64,000 nt of DNA from Shewanella khirikhana. GTDB lineage: Bacteria > Pseudomonadota > Gammaproteobacteria > Enterobacterales > Shewanellaceae. The notes below the pieces were generated by a model. It was given only the letters and a program-made list of their open reading frames with translations. It did no database searches and was not told the origin of the DNA. Shown here piece by piece: positions 16,774 to 27,205 of this stretch. Position numbers and translations under genes: made by a program. Location of the stretch: contig NZ_CP020373.1 in assembly GCF_003957745.1 (NCBI RefSeq), forward strand, positions 4,685,501 through 4,749,500, read 5' to 3'. The stretch's first letter is position 1, and the number at the start of each line of letters is the position of its first letter.

Positions 16774-18255
16774 TTACAGTGTTGGCGCCTGATCTATGCC
16801 AAGCTCGTCCCAGATACTGTCGACCTTTTGTTTCACCGACTCATCCATCACGATTGGGGTGCCCCATTCGCGAGTGGTCTCGCCTTCCCACTTGTTGGTG
16901 GCATCCAGACCCATTTTGGAGCCCAGACCCGCCACCGGCGAGGCAAAGTCGAGATAGTCTATGGGGGTGTTGTCTATCATCACGGTATCGCGGGTCGGAT
17001 CCATGCGGGTGGTGATGGCCCAAATCACGTCCTGCCAGTCGCGGCAGTTCACGTCTTCATCCACCACCACAATAAACTTGGTGTACATAAACTGGCGCAG
17101 GAACGACCAAGCGCCCATCATCACCCGCTTGGCATGACCCGGGTATTGCTTGCGGATGGAGATCACTGCCATCCGGTAGGAACAACCTTCGGGGGGCAAG
17201 TAAAAATCAACTATTTCAGGATATTGCTTGCGCAAAATCGGCACGAATACTTCGTTCAGTGCCACCCCCAGCATCGCAGGTTCATCCGGTGGACGGCCGG
17301 TGTAGGTGCTGTGGTAGATGGCGTCTTTCCTGTGGGTAATGTGGGTCACGGTAAACACAGGGAAGCTGTCGGTTTCGTTGTAGTAGCCGGTGTGGTCGCC
17401 GTAGGGACCTTCTTCGGCCATCTCGCCGGGGGCGATATAGCCCTCGAGGATGATTTCGCTGGTGGCCGGCACTTCAAGGTCGCAGGACAGCGCCTTCACC
17501 ACCTCGGTACGTTCGCCGCGCAACAGGCCCGCAAAAGCATATTCGCTCATGGAGTCAGGCACAGGGGTTACCGCACCCAAAATAGTCACGGGATCTGAGC
17601 CCAGTGCTACTACTACCGGGTAGTTTTCGCCCGGGTGTTTTTCCTGGAAATCGCGGAAATCCAGCGCGCCGCCACGGTGGGACAACCAGCGCATAATCAG
17701 CTTGTTTTTGCCCAAAAGCTGCTGACGGTAGATGCCGAGGTTCTGACGCTTCTGCCGTGGACCCTTGGTGATGGTCAGGCCCCAGGTCACCAGCGGCGCA
17801 ACGTCGCCGGGCCAGCAGTGCTGAATGGGCAGCTTGGTCAGGTCAACATCGTCGCCTGTCATCACCACTTCCTGACAGGGCGCCCGGCTCACTGTCTTGG
17901 GCGGCATATTCAGCGCCTGCTTGAACATGGGGATTTTGGCGATGGCATCTTTAAAGCCGCGTGGTGGCTCGGGTTCTTTGAGGAACGCCAGCAGCTCGCC
18001 CACATCGCGCAGCGCCAGCGGGTCTTCTTTACCCAGCGCCATGGCCACGCGTTTTGGCGTGCCAAACAGGTTTGCCAGTACCGGCATGCTGTGCCCCTTG
18101 GGGTTTTCAAACAGCAGCGCCGGGCCGCCCGCGCGCAGTACGCGGTCAGCGATTTCTGTCATTTCAAGATAAGGATCAACCGGATAGTCGACGCGCTTAA
18201 GCTCGCCGCACTCTTCGAGGTGGCTGATAAAGCTGCGTAAATCCTTAAAACTCAT
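16774..18255 (-). CDS. ubiD: UbiD, 4-hydroxy-3-polyprenylbenzoate decarboxylase
   Basis: A 493-residue UbiD-family decarboxylase (E. coli UbiD is 497), acting in ubiquinone synthesis with prenylated FMN made by UbiX. Recognisable segments are the N-terminal [21 protein letters not shown] in two parts, [20 protein letters not shown] (prFMN/metal-site strand), [11 protein letters not shown] (conserved acidic loop) and [22 protein letters not shown] near the C-terminus. Start 18255 is chosen over 18297 because it matches the known N-terminus. It is followed 142 bp later by fre on the same strand. Confidence 0.97.
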   Translation of the reverse strand: MSFKDLRSFISHLEECGELKRVDYPVDPYLEMTEIADRVLRAGGPALLFENPKGHSMPVLANLFGTPKRVAMALGKEDPLALRDVGELLAFLKEPEPPRGFKDAIAKIPMFKQALNMPPKTVSRAPCQEVVMTGDDVDLTKLPIQHCWPGDVAPLVTWGLTITKGPRQKRQNLGIYRQQLLGKNKLIMRWLSHRGGALDFRDFQEKHPGENYPVVVALGSDPVTILGAVTPVPDSMSEYAFAGLLRGERTEVVKALSCDLEVPATSEIILEGYIAPGEMAEEGPYGDHTGYYNETDSFPVFTVTHITHRKDAIYHSTYTGRPPDEPAMLGVALNEVFVPILRKQYPEIVDFYLPPEGCSYRMAVISIRKQYPGHAKRVMMGAWSFLRQFMYTKFIVVVDEDVNCRDWQDVIWAITTRMDPTRDTVMIDNTPIDYLDFASPVAGLGSKMGLDATNKWEGETTREWGTPIVMDESVKQKVDSIWDELGIDQAPTL

Positions 18256-18351
18256 ATGGAAATGCCTCGGTTTGCAAACATCCGTCGTGGCGCGCACTAT
18301 ACCACTATTGGCCCTTGGGCGGAATTAAAAGCGCCTGCAGCAGGAGGGGGT

Positions 18352-18867
18352 ATGGCAACACATTGGCATTTGGCGGCGCTGCTGAGCGCGGCTCTGCTTG
18401 GCGGTATGTCGGCGGCGCAGGCTGACGGCAACCTCAGCACCTCGGTATGGGTGGGGAACCACAATGGTTTGGGGGTGAGTTATTCCAGCGGCGGCTATGG
18501 TCACTGGCGTTATCCGGGGCCTTATTGGAGCACAGGTATTGGCTGGGGCTGGCGCGATCCCTTTTACCGGGACCCCTTCTGGCGCTACAACGACAGCTGG
18601 TACTGGCAGGAGCGCGCCTGGGAGCGGGAACGCCAGGCACGGCGGGAAGAGCGCGCCGAGCGTGAGCGCCAGCGGCTGATGACCCAGCCAAGGGTGGTGC
18701 CGCCAGCCATGATCACCCGCAGCGAAGAAAAGGTTGAAGGCCTGGCAGCGTTACCGCAAAACGCGCGGGTGCTGATGGTGGATGGCAAGCCGCAGTATGA
18801 ATGGCAGGGACAAAGATACAGTTTCGACTGGCAGACCCAGCGCTATATGCCCTTGAAACAAGAGTAA
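18352..18867 (+). CDS. Aromatic-rich exported protein of unknown function
   Basis: A 171-residue protein with a clear signal peptide (HLAALLSAALLGGMSAAQA), then about 50 residues very rich in Trp, Tyr and Gly (GGYGHWRYPGPYW, FWRYNDSWYWQERAW), then a strongly charged Arg/Glu helix (residues about 87-105), and a C-terminal part (VLMVDGKPQYEWQGQRYSFD). The start at 18352 has a strong GGAGGGGG 2-9 bases upstream; the open frame upstream to 18256 lies in the ubiD promoter region and is rejected. I do not recognise a family. Similar Tyr/Trp-rich small exported proteins are common in Shewanella, and their role is unknown. Confidence 0.8.
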   Translation: MATHWHLAALLSAALLGGMSAAQADGNLSTSVWVGNHNGLGVSYSSGGYGHWRYPGPYWSTGIGWGWRDPFYRDPFWRYNDSWYWQERAWERERQARREERAERERQRLMTQPRVVPPAMITRSEEKVEGLAALPQNARVLMVDGKPQYEWQGQRYSFDWQTQRYMPLKQE

Positions 18868-18879
18868 CCCGAGCAATAA

Positions 18880-18906
18880 AAAACGCCGTCCAATGGACGG
18901 CGTTTT
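18880..18906. terminator. Bidirectional terminator
   Basis: AAAACGCCGTCC (18880-18891) pairs with GGACGGCGTTTT (18895-18906) around a 3-base loop, A-run on one side and T-run on the other. It serves both the exported protein gene (ending 18867) and the M4 protease gene (ending 18928 from the other side). Confidence 0.9.
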
Positions 18907-18927
18907 CAGTTTAAACCGTTTTACTTA

Positions 18928-21309
<2,382 letters not shown>

Positions 21310-21537
21310 TTAGTCCACCGCAGGCAGTTGCCGGACGATGGTTCACAACTACATTGAAGTCGGGGTTAACCCCTTTTTCACGGATTTTTAACCCGAGAGA
21401 AACCTCATGTTATTGAGCTGTGAATGGATGAACAATTGTACGAACGCACTATACTTGCGAAGCTGAAACAGACTCCGATGCTACTTTTGGCTAGGTGGAT
21501 CACCAGTTTTGACTGGCTTTTTGATAATTGGCGGAGC

Positions 21538-21918
21538 TTATCTGTAGCGGATTTCCATGGGGATAACCGCTTCTCTGGATCCCTTTTTAGCCCGCAGCCG
21601 CGCCAGATACTGTTCCCACAAAATTAATTGGTTAGTTGCCAGTTGGTGCAATACCTGCCACGAATAAAGTCCGGTATCATGGCCGTCATCAAACACCAAT
21701 TTAACCGCGTAGTTACCTACAGGTTCAATGGCGGTGATGTTCACGGCTTTCTTATTGGTAACCAATACCGGGTTGCCATGGCCGTGTACCTCTGCCGAAG
21801 GGGAATACACCCGCAGGAACTCACAGCTCAGTTGATACTGGCTGCCGTCATCAAAACCCACTTCCAGCAGGCGAGACTTGCGTTTCAGCTTGAGGGATAC
21901 AACCTGGGGATGGCTCAT
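21538..21918 (-). CDS. DUF971 protein (gamma-butyrobetaine hydroxylase N-terminal-like domain)
   Basis: A 126-residue protein consisting of one DUF971 domain: LKLKRKSRLLEVGFDDG, LSCEFLRVYSPSAEVHGHG, ITAIEPVGNYAVKLVFDDGHDTGLYSWQVLHQL. The HDTGxYSW segment is the family hallmark; in larger eukaryotic enzymes this domain precedes a dioxygenase, and stand-alone bacterial copies are thought to be involved in Fe-S or metal biology. Start 21918 is chosen because CAGGAG lies 6-11 bases upstream; the longer frame to 22020 crosses the divergent regulator gene promoter. Family sure, function unknown. Confidence 0.88.
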   Translation of the reverse strand: MSHPQVVSLKLKRKSRLLEVGFDDGSQYQLSCEFLRVYSPSAEVHGHGNPVLVTNKKAVNITAIEPVGNYAVKLVFDDGHDTGLYSWQVLHQLATNQLILWEQYLARLRAKKGSREAVIPMEIRYR

Positions 21919-22037
21919 GGAAACTCCTGACAGTGAATAACCCGGATATGGTCGCTCGCTTTGCAGCGCTTGTGAACCCCGCAAAATAGAAAAAGGTGAG
22001 GCTGATACAGCCAAGGCCAAACAAGGTACAGCAGGGA

Positions 22038-25000
22038 ATGACAGATACGATTTTTTTCTTCGGCGAATGGCAAGTCTCGCCCCAAAGTAATCGACTGAGT
22101 CGCGGCAGTATCAGCCGCCAACTCGAACCCAAGGCCATGGAGGTGCTGCTGTATCTGTGCCATCGTCCGGGGGAGGTGGTCAGCAGTGACGACCTGCTCG
22201 ATGCCTGCTGGCCGGGGCTGGAAACCGGCGACAACCCGCTGCACAAAACCATCGCCCAGCTGCGCCGCGCATTGGACGACAGTGCCACTGCACCACAATT
22301 TATCGAAACCATTCGCCGCCGCGGCTACCGTACCCTGGCCCAGGTCAGCTTTCCCTCGGGGGATGAGCAGAGCGTGGATGAGGTGGTGTGGCAGTCCGGC
22401 TCGCCTTTTCCGGGGCTGCGCCCCTTCAGCGCCAAAGATGCCGGGGTCTTCTTTGGTCGCCGTGAACAAATCAATGGCGTCCTTGAAAATATCCATCGGC
22501 AGGTACGCAGCGGCCGTGGCCTGTGTTTACTGCTTGGCCCCAGTGGCAGCGGCAAAACCTCGTTAATCCACGCCGGTATTCTGCCTAACCTCAGTACCCC
22601 GCAAGGCGTAAATGGTATCGGGCTGGTGTCCAGCGCCGCCATGGATATGGCCGATGTCGCCCCCGGTGCTTTGCGGCTGGAGCTGGCGTCGGCCATGCTC
22701 GATTGGGAGAGCGGCGATAAACCCGTATTCGATGGCGACAGCGCCGACACCCTGGCGGCCAAGCTTGCCGAGGGCGGCGCCACAATCGCTCTGACCTTGC
22801 AATCGGCGCTGCCAAGCGGCCGTTGGGAAAAGCCCCGTTTTGCGCTGGTGGTCGATAGGCTCGAAGTGCTGTTGTCGTCCCCGGCCTTCGATGAAGCCAG
22901 CCGCAGCCAGTTTTTGGCACTGCTCGATAGCCTGTCCCGCAGCGGTGCGGTACTGGTGCTGTGCGCCTGTCGTAACGACTTCTATCCCCAGGTGGTCAGC
23001 CGCAGCGTGCTGATGGCCGGCAAGGGCAATGGTGCCCACTTCGACCTTGAGCCCCCAAGCCGCCAGGCGTTGCTGCAAATGATCCGTCTGCCGGCTGCCG
23101 CAGCCGGTCTTGGTTGGGAGTTCGACAACGACAGTGCCCTCGGCCTCGATGAAATTCTCTGCCGTGAAGCGGCCGCCAGCCCAGATGCGCTGCCCATGTT
23201 GCAATACCTGCTGCAGGCGCTTTACCTTGCCCGTGGCGATGACAATCAGCTCAAACTCGAAGTGTATCAACGTCTTGGTGGCATTGAAGGTGCCATTGGC
23301 CGCGCAGCCGATGAGGCCATCGCCGACCTCAGCGCTTCGACCCGCGAGGCGCTGCCCGGGGTGCTGGCACGGCTGGTCACCCTCAAGGAAGATGAACTCT
23401 CGGTTACCAGCCGCAGTGCCCGTTACAGCGAGCTTGCAACCGATGCCGAGCGCAAACTGGTGCAGGCACTGGTGGACAGCCGCCTGTTTGTTTCCCACCT
23501 TGATGGCGCCGAGCCCAGCTTCAGCGTCGCACACGAAGCCCTGCTGCGGCGCTGGCGCCGCGCCGCCAGTTGGATTGAAGAACACCGCCGCTTGCTGGCG
23601 CTCAAAGCCCGGGTATTCCATCAGGCGCTGCGCTGGCAGCGCTCGGGCCGTGAGCGGGATTATCTGCTCGGGCCGGGCAAGCCCGTGCTGGAGGCGCGCC
23701 AGTTGCTGGCCGATAACCAGCTGATATTGGACGAACAAAGCCTTGATTATATTCAGGCCTCGCTGGCGCGGGATGTGCGCCGGGGCTGGATAAAGCGCGG
23801 CACTGTGGCGCTGCTGACTTTACTTACCTTTGTCTCTGTGGTGATGGGAATTAAAAGCATGCAGGCCGAGCGGCAGGCCACCGAGCGGCGTCTTGCGGCC
23901 GAAGACTTGCTGGGTTTTATGGTGGGTCAGTTTGCCGACCGGCTGCGCAGCATTGGCCGTATGGATTTGCTCGACGGGGTCAGCAACAAGGCGCTGGATT
24001 ACTTCAGCGCCCCGGACGCAGGGCTCTCGGAGGCCGCCCTGTTTCGCCACGGACAAACCCTGGAAGCCATGGGCGAAGTGGCCTACAGCCGTGGTAAGCC
24101 CGACGAGGCCAAAGCCGCATTGCTCGCGGCCCGCAACAAGCTGTTGCCCCTGCAGGGCAAAGATGTGCCGCAGCTTGAGCTGCTGAAAACCCTCGGCGCC
24201 AACGCCTTCTGGCTTGGACAACTCGAATATGACAAGAGCGACTGGGCTGCTGCGAATCCATGGCTACAGGCCTACTTAGATCACAGCCTGGCCATGTTGG
24301 CACTTGCGCCAGATAATTCAGATGCCTTGCTGGAACTCTCTTACGCGGAAAACTCCCTCGGCAGTCTCGCGATGAAGCTCCAGGACTACGCCACTGCCCA
24401 GCAACGATTTGAGTCATCACTGATTTTGAAGCAAAAGTTACTTGCTGATACACCTGATGACGGTCAATTGATTGCCGATCTTGCTGATACTGAGTCCTGG
24501 CTTGCCAGTGCGGCATTGGCGATTGGTGATGTTCAAAAAGCGCTGATGCTTCATCGAGACATCGAAGCTGTACTGGGTCAAACCAAAGAAGCTTATGCCT
24601 TGGATCGATTATCACATAGCCAGGTTAAGCTGGCTCGACTCTATGAATGGTTGGGTAATTATTCAGAGGCACGAGAGGCGGTATTGCGCGCGCAGCATAT
24701 CCGTCTTGATGCATTAGATACAGATCCTGAAAACCAATCATGGCACTTTGATTTCCTGACCCTTGAGGTACATGGTATTGAACTTGGTTTGAAGGCGGGC
24801 TCTGTTACTGAACTGGAGACAACTTGGCAAGAAATGCTGGAGGATGCTGCGGCACTTTCAAATGACATGCGGCAAAAATTGGAAGAGCTATACACACTGA
24901 CTGCCGCCAAGCGGTTGTTCGCTATGGGTGAGTTTTCAGGTGCCGAACTTATGGCAACTAGGGCAATAGCATTGCTTTCGGAATCGGTGGTGCAAGCTTC

Positions 25001-25262
25001 CACGGACTTTGAGGAAAGGGCACGCCTGTCCGAAGCAGAGTTGATCTGGCTGCGAAGCCGTGCTGCAAATGGAGTGTCAGAGTCTCCTGTAACTGTATGT
25101 ACCACCATTACGCAGCGTCTAGCAGAAGTCGTCACTAAGTCGAAGGATCCGGTATTTGTCCGTCCCTATGTGATGGCGCTGGAGTGCCTTGGGGACGTTG
25201 AAAATGCACGTGTGTTCAAAGCACCCCTTGTTGCACAAGGGGTGATATTTAACTCTTTATAA
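22038..25262 (+). CDS. Giant membrane regulator: winged helix - STAND ATPase - transmembrane - TPR
   Basis: A 1074-residue protein. Residues about 5-105 are an OmpR/CadC-type DNA-binding winged helix (LEPKAMEVLLYLCHRPGEVVSS, LHKTIAQLRRALDD, IRRRGYRTLA). Residues about 120-450 are a STAND NTPase: FPGLRPFSAKDAGVFFGR lead-in, Walker A GPSGSGKTSL at 167-174, then RFALVVDRLEVLL as Walker B-like strand. A single membrane helix follows at about 588-608 (GTVALLTLLTFVSVVMGI), then TPR-like repeats to the end. This puts the TPRs outside the cytoplasmic membrane and the ATPase and DNA-binding parts inside. From about 24230 the DNA becomes visibly less G+C rich. Start 22038 is set by the domain; a GTG at 21996 in frame is less likely. 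Targets unknown; the repeats at 25280, 25850 and 25903 are candidates. Confidence 0.87.
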   Translation: MTDTIFFFGEWQVSPQSNRLSRGSISRQLEPKAMEVLLYLCHRPGEVVSSDDLLDACWPGLETGDNPLHKTIAQLRRALDDSATAPQFIETIRRRGYRTLAQVSFPSGDEQSVDEVVWQSGSPFPGLRPFSAKDAGVFFGRREQINGVLENIHRQVRSGRGLCLLLGPSGSGKTSLIHAGILPNLSTPQGVNGIGLVSSAAMDMADVAPGALRLELASAMLDWESGDKPVFDGDSADTLAAKLAEGGATIALTLQSALPSGRWEKPRFALVVDRLEVLLSSPAFDEASRSQFLALLDSLSRSGAVLVLCACRNDFYPQVVSRSVLMAGKGNGAHFDLEPPSRQALLQMIRLPAAAAGLGWEFDNDSALGLDEILCREAAASPDALPMLQYLLQALYLARGDDNQLKLEVYQRLGGIEGAIGRAADEAIADLSASTREALPGVLARLVTLKEDELSVTSRSARYSELATDAERKLVQALVDSRLFVSHLDGAEPSFSVAHEALLRRWRRAASWIEEHRRLLALKARVFHQALRWQRSGRERDYLLGPGKPVLEARQLLADNQLILDEQSLDYIQASLARDVRRGWIKRGTVALLTLLTFVSVVMGIKSMQAERQATERRLAAEDLLGFMVGQFADRLRSIGRMDLLDGVSNKALDYFSAPDAGLSEAALFRHGQTLEAMGEVAYSRGKPDEAKAALLAARNKLLPLQGKDVPQLELLKTLGANAFWLGQLEYDKSDWAAANPWLQAYLDHSLAMLALAPDNSDALLELSYAENSLGSLAMKLQDYATAQQRFESSLILKQKLLADTPDDGQLIADLADTESWLASAALAIGDVQKALMLHRDIEAVLGQTKEAYALDRLSHSQVKLARLYEWLGNYSEAREAVLRAQHIRLDALDTDPENQSWHFDFLTLEVHGIELGLKAGSVTELETTWQEMLEDAAALSNDMRQKLEELYTLTAAKRLFAMGEFSGAELMATRAIALLSESVVQASTDFEERARLSEAELIWLRSRAANGVSESPVTVCTTITQRLAEVVTKSKDPVFVRPYVMALECLGDVENARVFKAPLVAQGVIFNSL

Positions 25263-25279
25263 TCAGTTGGATAGGCCGT

Positions 25280-25295
25280 AAGGTTGCAGGAAGGT
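25280..25295 (+). promoter_or_regulatory. AAGGT direct repeat with 11-bp period, copy 1
   Basis: AAGGTTGCAGGAAGGT: two AAGGT units 11 bp apart. It lies 17 bp after the STAND regulator stop and 93 bp upstream of the DP-EP-like start. OmpR/PhoB-type winged helices bind direct repeats of this period, so it is a candidate operator for the neighbouring regulator (inference). Confidence 0.5.
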
Positions 25296-25333
25296 CTTTA
25301 TTGAGTAAGTTGTTAATCTTGCACCCGAAACCC

Positions 25334-25351
25334 GCCAGCCCGCGGGCTGGC
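25334..25351 (+). repeat. Perfect 18-bp palindrome in the leader of the DP-EP-like gene
   Basis: GCCAGCCCGCGGGCTGGC reads the same on both strands. It lies 21 bp before the start codon and has no T-run after it, so it is not a normal terminator. It could be the end of an upstream transcript or a leader hairpin. Confidence 0.6.
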
Positions 25352-25372
25352 TTACTGTAAAAAGGAAAAACT

Positions 25373-25720
25373 ATGTCAGTTCAAACTATTCAGGTCACAG
25401 TATCTTTGGATGCCAATAATAATCCGGTTTTCAATTATGTTCCCGAAGGTGATGTTGTTGTAACAGAAGCAGGTACTCAGATTATTTACTCGCTGGAAGA
25501 TAAAACCGAAAAAGGCCTGAGCTTTGCCGGTGCAGCCTTTTTAACCCCGTTTGACCGAGTCATTGATGCAGTAGAGATTCTCAATGAAACAACTTTAGCG
25601 TTATATGACACTGATGCCATTGTCGGTAAGACAGGATTCAGGTTAGTACTCAATATTGCTGGTAGTACGCTACAGCTCTGCAGCCCTGACCCACAGATTA
25701 TCAATAAAGATGTAAAGTAA
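25373..25720 (+). CDS. Small DP-EP-like beta-barrel protein (SO1698-type)
   Basis: A 115-residue protein without signal peptide, predicted mostly beta. Segments VTVSLDANNNPVFNYVPEGDVVV, split after the alternating strand, GLSFAGAAFLTPFDRVIDAVEI and SPDPQIIN resemble my memory of the DP-EP family, which includes SO1698 of S. oneidensis, described from its structure as a peptidase-like beta barrel. A good ribosome site (AAAGGA) precedes the ATG. The gene is A+T richer than its surroundings, like the 3' part of the regulator before it. It has its own terminator at 25739-25768. The family call is by pattern only; the function is unknown. Confidence 0.7.
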   Translation: MSVQTIQVTVSLDANNNPVFNYVPEGDVVVTEAGTQIIYSLEDKTEKGLSFAGAAFLTPFDRVIDAVEILNETTLALYDTDAIVGKTGFRLVLNIAGSTLQLCSPDPQIINKDVK

Positions 25721-25738
25721 TCGCGCAGTCAAATTGTG

Positions 25739-25768
25739 AAAAAGCCCGGCCATGTGCCGGGCTTTTTT
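25739..25768 (+). terminator. Rho-independent terminator after the DP-EP-like gene
   Basis: AAGCCCGGC (25742-25750) pairs with GCCGGGCTT (25756-25764) over a 5-base loop, followed by TTTT. Confidence 0.9.
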
Positions 25769-25849
25769 ATGGCTATAAGCGTCTGTCTTTGGCCCTTGCG
25801 TGTTGGCATCTTGGCTCGAATAGCTGGATTTAATGGTGTCCGGCGCCGT

Positions 25850-25865
25850 AAGGTTGGCGGAAGGT
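25850..25865 (+). promoter_or_regulatory. AAGGT direct repeat with 11-bp period, copy 2
   Basis: AAGGTTGGCGGAAGGT, the same pattern as at 25280 and 25903. It lies 127 bp upstream of the diguanylate cyclase start, after the terminator of the preceding gene. Confidence 0.5.
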
Positions 25866-25902
25866 TGCGTTTTAGTTGTTATTTATCAATTTGTTAGCTG
25901 GT

Positions 25903-25918
25903 AAGGTTGGCGGAAGGT
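25903..25918 (+). promoter_or_regulatory. AAGGT direct repeat with 11-bp period, copy 3
   Basis: AAGGTTGGCGGAAGGT again, identical to copy 2 and exactly 53 bp (about five helical turns) after it, 74 bp upstream of the diguanylate cyclase start. Two identical, in-phase copies strengthen the case for a protein-binding site. Confidence 0.55.
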
Positions 25919-25976
25919 AGTATTAAGGGAAAATTCGTAAAGTGGTTGGCATCAAGGAATATGTCAGGAGCCAGCC

Positions 25977-26888
25977 ATGTACGCCATCCGTGAAAGTTAC
26001 TGCGATTTTGAAGCCGTTGCCGAAGTTATCCAGTGTTTGCATCAGCCGATGGTGCTGGCCGATGGCAATGGCAAGGTGCTGTGTGTCAATCAGGCGGCGG
26101 CGAGCCTGCTTGGTGATGAGCCGGAAACCTTTGTGGGCGAGCATTGGCCCAGTTGGTTGGAAAGCGGCTATCAGGCGCAGTATCAGGAATTGTTTGAATT
26201 TACCCTGGGCGAGCACCGCGCCGTGCAGCACGCTGCCAGGGAAATGCAGCTCAGGCGGGTGGATGGCGCGCTGTTATCGGTGAAGCTGACACTCTCGTTT
26301 GTGCAGGGCTTGCTGCCACTGTTTATGGTGGGGATTGAAGATCTGTCGCAGCACAAGGCTGAAATTCGCCGCCTTAAATCGCTGGCGGCAACCGATTGTT
26401 TAACCGGTCTTGCCAATCGTCGCACCCTGATGGAAACCCTGGAAAAGCAGTGGCAGCTGTGCGTTGCCCGCCGGCATCCGGTGAGTGTGGTGATTGTGGA
26501 TGTGGACTTTTTTAAGCAATTCAACGATCTTTACGGTCATCTGAAGGGTGATGAATGCTTAAAGCTGATTGCGGCTGCGCTGGCATCGGCTTTACCATCT
26601 CCTCAGTGTCTGGCGGCACGGTTTGGCGGTGAGGAGTTTGTGCTGTTGCTGCCTGGCTTTAACGCTGCCATGGCCGAGTTGATTGCACAGCAGGTGTCGG
26701 AGGCTATTGCAGCCATTGATATTACTGCCATGGGCTTGCCCGCCGGGGCGCTGCTGACCGTGAGTCAGGGCATTGCCAGCGAAACCTGCGGCCAGTTCCG
26801 AACTGCCGATGCCATGTTACTGGGCGCCGATACGGCGCTGTACCGGGCTAAGCGGGAAGGAAGAAACAAAATCATTTTGTCGGACTGA
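25977..26888 (+). CDS. PAS-GGDEF diguanylate cyclase
   Basis: A 303-residue cytoplasmic protein. Residues about 10-120 form a PAS-like sensor (CLHQPMVLADGNGKVLCVNQAA, and a PAC-like end at VGIEDLSQHKAEIRRLK). Residues about 135-300 form a GGDEF domain with DCLTGLANRR, VVDVDFFKQFNDLYGH and the active-site RFGGEEF (GGEEF is an active variant). The RxxD inhibitory site that should lie five residues upstream is absent. It should make c-di-GMP from two GTP. Its promoter region carries two copies of the AAGGT direct repeat. It is followed by a small gene 23 bp away. MshE and CsrD elsewhere in the window are possible downstream c-di-GMP partners. Confidence 0.9.
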   Translation: MYAIRESYCDFEAVAEVIQCLHQPMVLADGNGKVLCVNQAAASLLGDEPETFVGEHWPSWLESGYQAQYQELFEFTLGEHRAVQHAAREMQLRRVDGALLSVKLTLSFVQGLLPLFMVGIEDLSQHKAEIRRLKSLAATDCLTGLANRRTLMETLEKQWQLCVARRHPVSVVIVDVDFFKQFNDLYGHLKGDECLKLIAAALASALPSPQCLAARFGGEEFVLLLPGFNAAMAELIAQQVSEAIAAIDITAMGLPAGALLTVSQGIASETCGQFRTADAMLLGADTALYRAKREGRNKIILSD

Positions 26889-26911
26889 AACGGATTTCAG
26901 GAGATAACACC

Positions 26912-27205
26912 ATGAATTGGTCAATCATTTCGGTGTTGGCAACCCCCAGGGAACGGGCTGATACCTTCGTGTATTTACAACGCAAACGCTACGGTCGTGC
27001 CCCTGAGCAGGCGGCGCTGGCATTGTGGAAAGGGGTGTGCACCGAGCCATTGGCACGGCGCATTGTGGATGACCTGCAACAGGTGCTGCAGCATGAGATC
27101 CTGCCGCCCCGTGACCGCAGCTATCTGACATCGATGCTCAATCACTTCGAAACTCTGTCGTCGGGGCAACAGGTGGTGGCGTTGGCGCCTTATCTCAGTT
27201 CTTGA
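26912..27205 (+). CDS. Small conserved-looking protein of unknown function
   Basis: A 97-residue soluble protein with good ribosome site (AGGAGA, 8-13 bases before ATG) and normal codon use for this genome. It is mostly helical, with basic patches (YLQRKRYGRAPEQAALALWKG, split around the arginines) and no signal or membrane part. It lies 23 bp after the diguanylate cyclase gene, so the two may be co-transcribed. Its 3' end overlaps the convergent amidohydrolase gene by 11 bp. I do not recognise a family. Confidence 0.7.
   Translation: MNWSIISVLATPRERADTFVYLQRKRYGRAPEQAALALWKGVCTEPLARRIVDDLQQVLQHEILPPRDRSYLTSMLNHFETLSSGQQVVALAPYLSS

Noticed and set aside
22563..23738. 391-codon open frame antisense to the STAND regulator
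   Set aside because: It is a mirror of a GC-rich gene with clear domains on the plus strand, has no ribosome site or recognisable domain.
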